Positions 7,975 through 12,621 of a stretch of 17,766 bases of DNA are shown piece after piece. The DNA comes from an uncultured Thermoleophilia bacterium (GTDB lineage: Bacteria > Actinomycetota > Thermoleophilia > UBA2241), in NCBI GenBank assembly GCA_903912585.1, contig CAIWHY010000036.1:1-17766 (forward strand). The letters run 5' to 3'. The translations under genes and the position numbers were made by a program. Positions within the stretch are counted from its first letter, which is position 1; every line of letters begins with the position of its first letter. The notes beneath the pieces are model-generated. The model saw only the letters and a program-made list of their open reading frames with translations. It did no database searches and was not told where the DNA came from.

Positions 7975-7996
7975 GCGCACGCGGGCCAACGTGCGC
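7975..7996. terminator. Weak hairpin between convergent genes, possible bidirectional terminator
   Basis: GCGCAC (7975-7980) pairs with GTGCGC (7991-7996) around a 10-nt loop, between the ends of the PIG-L gene (+) and the O-methyltransferase gene (-). No T-run follows on either strand. The position suits a terminator, but the structure alone is weak in DNA this rich in GC. Confidence 0.25.
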
Positions 7997-8018
7997 CAGT
8001 GCCGCTGGAACACGCCAG

Positions 8019-8052
8019 GCGCACCCGCCGGGCCAAGCGCACCCGCCGGGCC
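8019..8052. repeat. 16-bp perfect direct repeat, two copies
   Basis: The sequence GCGCACCCGCCGGGCC occurs at 8019-8034 and again at 8037-8052, separated by AA (period 18). It lies between two convergent genes and ends 4 nt before the O-methyltransferase stop codon. There are only two copies. Likely origins are local duplication or slippage; no function is evident. Confidence 0.8.
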
Positions 8053-8056
8053 GCGA

Positions 8057-8695
8057 CTACTTGCGCTGCACCACCCCGACGCCGTCGCCGACGGGGAGGA
8101 GCACGAACGTCAGGCCGGCGTCCGCCGCGAGCTCGGCGCTGAGCCGGCGCGCGGCGTCCACCGATGCCTGCGACCAGTGGCCGTCGCCCCGGCCGCCGGC
8201 CGCCGTGCCGTCCATGAGCAGGTTGTCGATCAGCACGAGTCCTGCCGGCGCCAAACGGTCGAGGGCGAGCTCGACGTACCGCGGGTATCCGGCCTTGTCG
8301 GCGTCGATGTAGATCAGGTCGAAGAGGCCGGCAAGCGCCGCCATCGTCACCGCGGCGTCACCCTCGATGACGTCGACGCGGGCGCCGTCGGGATCTCGGC
8401 CCAGGAACTCCCGGGCGGCGGCGATCATCCTGGGGTCGCTCTCCAGCGACGTGACCCGGCCGCCCTCGGCGAGGCCGCGGGCGATCCGCAGCGCCGTGTA
8501 GCCGATCGCCAGTCCGACCTCGAGCACCGCGCGCGCGCCCACCGCCCGTGCCAGCATCGCCACCAGCGCGGCGGTCTCGGCGTCGGCGATGGGCACGTGG
8601 TGCTCTGCGGCGTAGGCCTCCATGTCGGCCAGCAGGGGGTCGCTCCCCGGGCGCACGGAGGCGAGATACGCATCCACTTGGTCGGTCCGGATCAT
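8057..8695 (-). CDS. SAM-dependent O-methyltransferase, caffeoyl-CoA O-methyltransferase family
   Basis: This 212-aa class I methyltransferase moves a methyl group from S-adenosylmethionine to a hydroxyl, usually of a catechol-like compound, with a divalent metal. The SAM-binding loop is VLEVGLAIGYTALRIA (57-72), and the acidic ribose-binding residue is in LESDPRM. The family metal motif is DADKAGYPRY (131-140) with D157-N158 in LIDNLL; together D131, D157 and N158 form the expected metal site. Length is usual for bacterial members. The ATG has no convincing Shine-Dalgarno site. The gene starts 37 nt after the trpS stop and is probably transcribed with it. The acceptor is unknown, since bacterial members act on varied small aromatics. 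Confidence 0.92.
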   Translation of the reverse strand: MIRTDQVDAYLASVRPGSDPLLADMEAYAAEHHVPIADAETAALVAMLARAVGARAVLEVGLAIGYTALRIARGLAEGGRVTSLESDPRMIAAAREFLGRDPDGARVDVIEGDAAVTMAALAGLFDLIYIDADKAGYPRYVELALDRLAPAGLVLIDNLLMDGTAAGGRGDGHWSQASVDAARRLSAELAADAGLTFVLLPVGDGVGVVQRK

Positions 8696-8732
8696 GGCCG
8701 TGATGTACCCGCGGCAGGGAGCGGCGAAGCCG

Positions 8733-9779
8733 CTAGGGCCGCGGGACGAGCCCGACGCGCTCGCGCACCTTGGCGAGCGTGCGGCTCGCGATGGCCTCGG
8801 CGCGGTCGGCCCCGGTCTTGAGCACGTCGACGGTGTAGGCCTTGTCCGCTTCGAGCTCCTTGATGCGCGCCTGGATCGGCGTCAGCGCCGCGACCACGAC
8901 CTCGCCGAGGTCGGCCTTGAAGTCGGCGTAGCCTTTGCCCTCGTAGCGGCGCTCGATGTCGGCGACGGGCTCACCGGCGAGCGCGCCGTAGATGTCGAGC
9001 AGGTTGGTGAGCGCCGGCTTGTCCGGGCCCCCGCGGACCTCCGCGCCCGAATCGGTCACCGCACGCTTGATCTTGCGCCGGATGACGTCGGGCGGGTCCA
9101 TGACCGCGACGTAGCTGTTCTCCGACCCGGCGCTCTTGCTCATCTTCTTGGTCGGGTCGTCCAGGCTCATCACCCTGGCGCCGCCTGCGCGGATGATCGG
9201 CTCCGGGACGACGAACGCCTTGCCGAAGGCGTTGTTGAAGCGTTCGGCGACGTCCCGGGTCAGCTCCACGTGCTGCTTCTGGTCCTCGCCGACCGGCACG
9301 GCGTCGGCGCGGTAGAGCAGGATGTCGGCGGCCATCAGGACCGGGTAGTCAAACAGCCCGACGGCGATGCTCTCGCCCTCCGCTTCGGCGGTCTTGTCCT
9401 TGTACTGGGTCATGCGCCGAAGCTCGCCCATGTAGGTGATGGTGTTGAGGATCCACATGAGCTCGGCGTGCGCCGGCACGTGGCTCTGGACGAAGACGAT
9501 CGACCGCTCGGGATCGACGCCCGAGGCGAGGAAGAGATTGACGAGGTCGATGGTGTTGCGCCGCAGCTCGGCGCGCACCTGCCTCACGGTGATGGCGTGC
9601 AGGTCGACGGCGCAGTAGACGCAGTCGTGGGTCTCCTGCATGTCCACCCAGTTGCGGACGGCGCCGAGATAGTTGCCGAGGTGCAGCGTGCCGGAAGGCT
9701 GGATGCCGCTGAAGACGCGCGGCCGCCGTTCAGGCCTGGGGGCCTCGGCTTCCGGCTGCTTGTCGGCGGCTTCGCTCAC
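8733..9779 (-). CDS. trpS: Tryptophan--tRNA ligase
   Basis: This 348-aa class I aminoacyl-tRNA synthetase charges tRNA-Trp with tryptophan. The HIGH-type motif is HLGN (33-36) inside GIQPSGTLHLGNYLGAV, and the KMSKS motif is at 212-216. GEDQKQHVELTRD is the typical TrpRS segment between them. Length is near the family norm, with an extra acidic, Pro-rich tail of about 20 residues before the catalytic fold. The start is GTG and lacks a Shine-Dalgarno site; instead TAGACT ends 8 nt upstream, implying a leaderless message. No better start exists between this GTG and the conserved fold. It is the only clear housekeeping gene here and probably drives the O-methyltransferase gene too. Confidence 0.97.
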   Translation of the reverse strand: MSEAADKQPEAEAPRPERRPRVFSGIQPSGTLHLGNYLGAVRNWVDMQETHDCVYCAVDLHAITVRQVRAELRRNTIDLVNLFLASGVDPERSIVFVQSHVPAHAELMWILNTITYMGELRRMTQYKDKTAEAEGESIAVGLFDYPVLMAADILLYRADAVPVGEDQKQHVELTRDVAERFNNAFGKAFVVPEPIIRAGGARVMSLDDPTKKMSKSAGSENSYVAVMDPPDVIRRKIKRAVTDSGAEVRGGPDKPALTNLLDIYGALAGEPVADIERRYEGKGYADFKADLGEVVVAALTPIQARIKELEADKAYTVDVLKTGADRAEAIASRTLAKVRERVGLVPRP

Positions 9780-9787
9780 GGAGGTGA

Positions 9788-9793
9788 AGTCTA
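9788..9793 (-). promoter_or_regulatory. Putative -10 box for leaderless trpS
   Basis: TAGACT on the minus strand (9793-9788) ends 8 nt before the GTG start of trpS, exactly the spacing seen for TAGAGT before the PHP-GT4 gene. No good -35 is visible; TGGCTC at 17-nt spacing is the best candidate. Confidence 0.42.
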
Positions 9794-9873
9794 CCGAAGC
9801 GCAAGCAGGCGAGCCACTCGCAGCAAGCCGGAGGAGCGGCGAAGAAGAACGCGGGCGGGCTCTGATTGCTTGT

Positions 9874-9900
9874 GCCGGGCGCGGAGCGTTCCGGCCCGGC
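9874..9900 (-). terminator. GC-rich hairpin after the 148-aa membrane protein gene
   Basis: GCCGGGC (9874-9880) pairs with GCCCGGC (9894-9900). After a one-base bulge, CGGA (9882-9885) pairs with TCCG (9890-9893) around the loop GCGT. This strong 11-bp interrupted stem starts 15 nt past the stop codon at 9916 on the minus strand. No T-run follows, so it would be a U-less, actinobacterial-style terminator if it works. Confidence 0.4.
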
Positions 9901-9915
9901 GGGTGGCCGCGCCGG

Positions 9916-10362
9916 TCAGGCGCCCGGCGTGCGGTGCGCTTCGTCGCTCAGAGGGGCGATGACGCCTTCGAGAGCGGCGCCCCTCCGGCGCGTCTCGGCG
10001 TCCCCGGACCCGCTGCGCCGCCCGGTGATGAAACGGATGAAGTAGTAGAACCACATGGCGAAGAGCCATATGAGCTCGATCAGGTAGAGCCAGGTCGGCC
10101 ACATGACGACGGCGAGCAGGGCCTTTCCCAGCACGACCTCGAGCACGAGGAAGATGCCGAGCGCGACGATGGCCGCGCGGAAGTACCGCTTGCGCGGCCC
10201 GTCCTCCCAGTCACGTGCGACGCGCGTGAAGGCGAGGATGGCGATCCCGGCGTAGAAGGCGAGGAAGATCGCCTGCGCCGGCCAGGAGGTCAGCAGATCG
10301 CGCAACCAGCGCGCGGCCTGAGCGTTCTCGTCGCTCGTCAGCATGTGGATCATGGCGATCAC
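9916..10362 (-). CDS. Small integral membrane protein, unknown function, 148 aa
   Basis: I do not recognise this protein. From a GTG start at 10362 it encodes 148 aa. Three hydrophobic segments are visible: about 29-47 (AIFLAFYAGIAILAF), 62-87 (RAAIVALGIFLVLEVVLG onward) and 89-112 (aromatic-rich PTWLYLIELIWLFAMWFYYF). A charged loop WEDGPRKRYF lies between the first two, and the C-terminal tail is hydrophilic and basic to mixed. The GTG was chosen because AGAGGAG lies 5 nt upstream; the ATG at 10353 would leave a spacing of 14 nt. The open frame continues upstream to 11100, but that part is antisense to the next gene and has no membrane or domain character. It is divergent from the 185-aa membrane protein gene. 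Confidence 0.7.
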   Translation of the reverse strand: MIAMIHMLTSDENAQAARWLRDLLTSWPAQAIFLAFYAGIAILAFTRVARDWEDGPRKRYFRAAIVALGIFLVLEVVLGKALLAVVMWPTWLYLIELIWLFAMWFYYFIRFITGRRSGSGDAETRRRGAALEGVIAPLSDEAHRTPGA

Positions 10363-10406
10363 GCTGGCTCCTCTGTCCGGCCCGGCCGAGTGCGCTTCTC
10401 CCTTCA

Positions 10407-10434
10407 ATAGTACTCCGGGGGGCCGGGCGGGCAA
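10407..10434 (-). promoter_or_regulatory. Putative promoter of the 148-aa membrane protein gene
   Basis: On the minus strand TTGCCC (10434-10429), a 16-nt spacer and TACTAT (10412-10407) precede the gene. The expected transcript start near 10400 gives a leader of about 38 nt that contains the AGAGGAG ribosome site. The surrounding CAATAGTACTCC is a small AT-richer island in very GC-rich DNA, which supports a promoter role. Confidence 0.5.
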
Positions 10435-10541
10435 GTGACGCCCCATGGACCGGCGCAGCGCAGGGCGGCGGCGGGCCGGGCGCGAGGCGATGCGAAGCGG
10501 GAGGCGGCGGCAGGGAGGCCGCCCCTGTGGGCGAACAGGGA

Positions 10542-10556
10542 GGTGCGGCCCGCACC
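10542..10556. promoter_or_regulatory. Inverted repeat upstream of the 185-aa membrane protein gene
   Basis: GGTGCG (10542-10547) and CGCACC (10551-10556) form a perfect 6-bp inverted repeat around GCC, 34 nt before the ATG at 10591. It could be an operator half-site pair or a leader hairpin. In DNA this GC-rich such repeats also arise by chance. Confidence 0.25.
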
Positions 10557-10590
10557 ATCCTCGATCAGGCCGCTCGAGCGAGGTGGCCCG

Positions 10591-11148
10591 ATGAGCGACA
10601 CGAGCGTGACCCTGCGGCTCCAGAGCATCGACGACTTCTTCCACCAGCCGCACATCGACCCGCGGTCCGAGTGGTTTGAGCACTACAGCCTCACGTCCGG
10701 CCTCGAGTACGTGGTGGAGAAGGTCGCCGACACGCCCCGGACGACGCACGTGCGCGTCGACATCCACCTCCCGGCGGAGGCGGTCGAGGACGCTCTCGCG
10801 GAGAGCGTCGCGGTCGGCATCGAGCGCTACTGCGAGGCGCGCCTGCGGACCGTCGACCACGCCGCTCGCGAGGACCGTTCGCGCGGGTGGCTCATGCTCG
10901 CGTTCTCGGTCTTCGTGGTGTTCGCTCTCGTCTGGATAGCGCAGCAGTTCGCGAGCAAGCAGGAGAGCCTGCTCGGCGTCGCCTCGGAGGGCCTGAGCAT
11001 CGCGGCGTGGGTCATGCTCTGGCACCCGCTCGAACACCTGGTGTTCAATCGCTGGGACCACCGGCTCGACGGCCGGGTCCTGCGCACAGTGCGCGACCAC
11101 TGCACCGTGACGATCGCCGCGATCGAGTCGCCGGCCCCGATGGCCTGA
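10591..11148 (+). CDS. Two-helix membrane protein with N-terminal soluble domain, unknown function, 185 aa
   Basis: I do not recognise this protein. The first ~98 residues are soluble and mixed alpha/beta in character, with HVRVDIHLPAEAVEDAL and ESVAVGIERYCEARLRTV. Two hydrophobic segments follow at about 100-119 (GWLMLAFSVFVVFALVWIA) and 128-152 (LSIAAWVMLWHPLEHLVF), then a short Arg-rich tail (RWDHRLDGRVLRTVRDH). The sequence WHPLEHLVFNRWDHR next to the second helix is distinctive and may be a family signature. The ATG at 10591 follows CGAGGTGG by 4 nt. An upstream GTG at 10435 would add a low-complexity, Arg/Ala-rich leader and is not preferred. It is divergent from the 148-aa membrane protein and followed by the glycine-riboswitch promoter. 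Confidence 0.75.
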   Translation: MSDTSVTLRLQSIDDFFHQPHIDPRSEWFEHYSLTSGLEYVVEKVADTPRTTHVRVDIHLPAEAVEDALAESVAVGIERYCEARLRTVDHAAREDRSRGWLMLAFSVFVVFALVWIAQQFASKQESLLGVASEGLSIAAWVMLWHPLEHLVFNRWDHRLDGRVLRTVRDHCTVTIAAIESPAPMA

Positions 11149-11156
11149 GGCTCACG

Positions 11157-11185
11157 TTGCCGCGCGGCGCGGCCGGTGCTACCCT
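11157..11185 (+). promoter_or_regulatory. Promoter of the glycine-riboswitch operon
   Basis: TTGCCG (11157-11162), a 17-nt spacer and TACCCT (11180-11185) stand right before the riboswitch. Transcription would start near 11192, about 20 nt before the aptamer's first stem. The spacing is ideal and the -10 fits TANNNT. Confidence 0.55.
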
Positions 11186-11213
11186 GCTCGGGAACCAAGG
11201 ACGCCCGGCTGAA

Positions 11214-11315
11214 GGTCGCGTGAGAGTCCGCGCCGCTACGGCGGTCGCGGACGCCGAAGGGGCAAGGTGAGCGCCGGATGCGCCGCCGAAACTCTCAGGC
11301 ACCCGGAACGCGACC
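11214..11315 (+). ncRNA. Glycine riboswitch, single aptamer
   Basis: The hallmark glycine-aptamer strings are present in order: GAGAG (11222-11226), GCCGAAGGGGCAA (11253-11265) and AACTCTCAGGCA (11290-11301). The outer stem P1 is GGTCGCG (11214-11220) with CGCGACC (11309-11315). The inner stem joins GAGAGT (11222-11227) to ACTCTC (11291-11296). The conserved internal-loop segment matches the gcvT-type class (Rfam glycine riboswitch). Only one aptamer is visible; the usual second copy is replaced by a plain hairpin, as in singlet designs with a 3' ghost element. In known cases glycine binding turns on glycine-using genes. Here it precedes an aminotransferase, a GcvT::SHMT fusion and a transketolase. 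Confidence 0.93.
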
Positions 11316-11400
11316 GGACGGGCCCCTGAAGCAAGCGGACGCTGGTCGCGTCCGCTGCGGACAGGGTGATGGCGACATCGCTCTGTCCTTTGACGTTTAA
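11316..11400 (+). promoter_or_regulatory. Riboswitch expression platform with two hairpins
   Basis: Hairpin one is AGCGGACGC (11334-11342) with GCGTCCGCT (11348-11356), loop TGGTC. Hairpin two is a 12-bp stem, GGACAGGGTGAT (11359-11370) with ATCGCTCTGTCC (11377-11388), loop GGCGAC, followed by TTTGACGTTT, so a terminator with a poor T-run. It is strikingly like the GGACAG...CTGTCC terminator of Bacillus gcvT leaders. The string GGTCGCGT of P1 recurs inside hairpin one (11344-11351) and can instead pair with the 3' side of P1. Confidence 0.65.
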
Positions 11401-11409
11401 GGGGGGACC

Positions 11410-12621
11410 ATGGCCGCTGAACATCAGCGCGTGATCGCCGACCGCATCAGACGCCTGGGTACCGAGACCGCCTTCGCGGTATCCGCCGAGGCCGCCGAAT
11501 GGGCGGGCCAAGGCCACAAGGTCTACCCGTTCCACCTCGGCGACATGGACCTGCCCACCCCGGCGAACATCGTCGCCGCGACCGAGAAGGCGATCGCCGA
11601 CGGCCGGACCGGATACTGCCCCAACGCCGGCATCCCAGCGTTGCGCGAGGCTCTGGCGGCCGACATCGGCGCCTCGCACGGGCTCGAGCTCGCTCCCGCG
11701 AACGTCGTCGTCGAGCCCGGCGGCAAGCCCGTGATCGGCAAGTTCATCCTCGCGCTCATGAACCCGGGCGACGGCGTCCTGTACCCCAACCCGGGCTACC
11801 CGATCTACGAGAGCCAGATCGAGTTCCACGGCGGCGTCGCGCAACCCTACGGGTACGTCGAGGGCGCCGAGAACTTCGAGCTGGACTTCGAGGCGCTGGA
11901 GCGGCAGGTCACGCCGAGCACGCGCCTGCTCATCTTCAACAACCTGCAGAACCCGACCGGCGCCGAGAGCTCGCCGGGCGAGCTCGAGCGCATGGCTGAG
12001 TTCGCTCTCCGTCACGACCTCACGGTGCTCAGCGACGAGGCCTACTGGGACACCCGCTACTCGGGCGTCAGCCGCTCGATAGCCTCGCTGCCCGGCATGG
12101 CGGAGCGCACCGTCATCCTCTACACGTTCGGCAAGAAGTTCGCCATGACCGGCTGGCGCCTGGGCGCTGCCATCGGGCCTGCCGAGATCGCCGGTGTCAT
12201 CGCCAAGCTCAACGTCAACGACGAGAGTTGCTCCAACCACTTCGTCCAGTACGGGGCGCTCGAGGGGCTGACGGGTGACCAGAGCGGTCCGCGGGAGATC
12301 ATCCGCGTCCTCAAGGAGCGCCGCGACGCTTGCGTCGACCTGCTCAACGAGATCCCCGGCGTGAGGTGCTTCCGTCCGGAGGCGACGTTCTACGCGTTCC
12401 CCAACGTCACCGGCCTCATGAAGGCCAAGGGCCTGTCCACCTACGACGAGCTGCGGCGCTCTGCGCTGGAGCAGACGGGCGTGAGCTTCTGCACCCGTCT
12501 GCACTTCGGCCGCGCGCTCCCCGGCGAAGCAGAGTCCTACGCGCGCTTCGCCTACTCGGGCATCCCCGTTGCCGAGATCCGCGAGGGCCTCGGCAAGCTG
12601 AAGGAGTGGGCACAGATATGA
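11410..12621 (+). CDS. Class I/II PLP-dependent aminotransferase
   Basis: This 403-aa fold-type I aminotransferase is similar in layout to the AspC/alanine aminotransferase-like group. PLP-site residues can be picked out: N181 in NNLQNPTG, D209 and Y212 in LSDEAYWD, the Schiff-base lysine K242 in TFGKKFAMTGWRLG, and the substrate-carboxylate arginine R379 in YARFAYS. The ATG lies 3 nt after the GGGGGG of TTTAAGGGGGGACC. It is the first gene under the glycine riboswitch and overlaps the next gene by 4 nt (ATGA), so the two are translationally coupled. The amino donor and acceptor are unknown. From context I favour serine, glycine or alanine with glyoxylate, hydroxypyruvate or pyruvate over aspartate, but this is inference. 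Confidence 0.92.
   Translation: MAAEHQRVIADRIRRLGTETAFAVSAEAAEWAGQGHKVYPFHLGDMDLPTPANIVAATEKAIADGRTGYCPNAGIPALREALAADIGASHGLELAPANVVVEPGGKPVIGKFILALMNPGDGVLYPNPGYPIYESQIEFHGGVAQPYGYVEGAENFELDFEALERQVTPSTRLLIFNNLQNPTGAESSPGELERMAEFALRHDLTVLSDEAYWDTRYSGVSRSIASLPGMAERTVILYTFGKKFAMTGWRLGAAIGPAEIAGVIAKLNVNDESCSNHFVQYGALEGLTGDQSGPREIIRVLKERRDACVDLLNEIPGVRCFRPEATFYAFPNVTGLMKAKGLSTYDELRRSALEQTGVSFCTRLHFGRALPGEAESYARFAYSGIPVAEIREGLGKLKEWAQI

Noticed and set aside
8019..8052. CRISPR or tandem-repeat array
   Set aside because: There are only two copies separated by 2 nt; no spacers and no cas genes are present.
10435..10590. N-terminal extension of the 185-aa membrane protein from a GTG at 10435
   Set aside because: The added 52 residues are low-complexity Arg/Ala/Gly/Pro without fold character, and the ATG at 10591 has its own AGGTGG ribosome site.
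10363..11100. N-terminal extension of the 148-aa membrane protein back to 11100
   Set aside because: That part lies opposite the 185-aa gene, is Arg/His/Asp-rich, and a GTG with AGAGGAG exists at 10362.
11316..11358. A second glycine aptamer in tandem
   Set aside because: After the first aptamer there is no second GCCGAAGG or CTCTCAGG string; only a simple 9-bp hairpin is present. I call a single aptamer.
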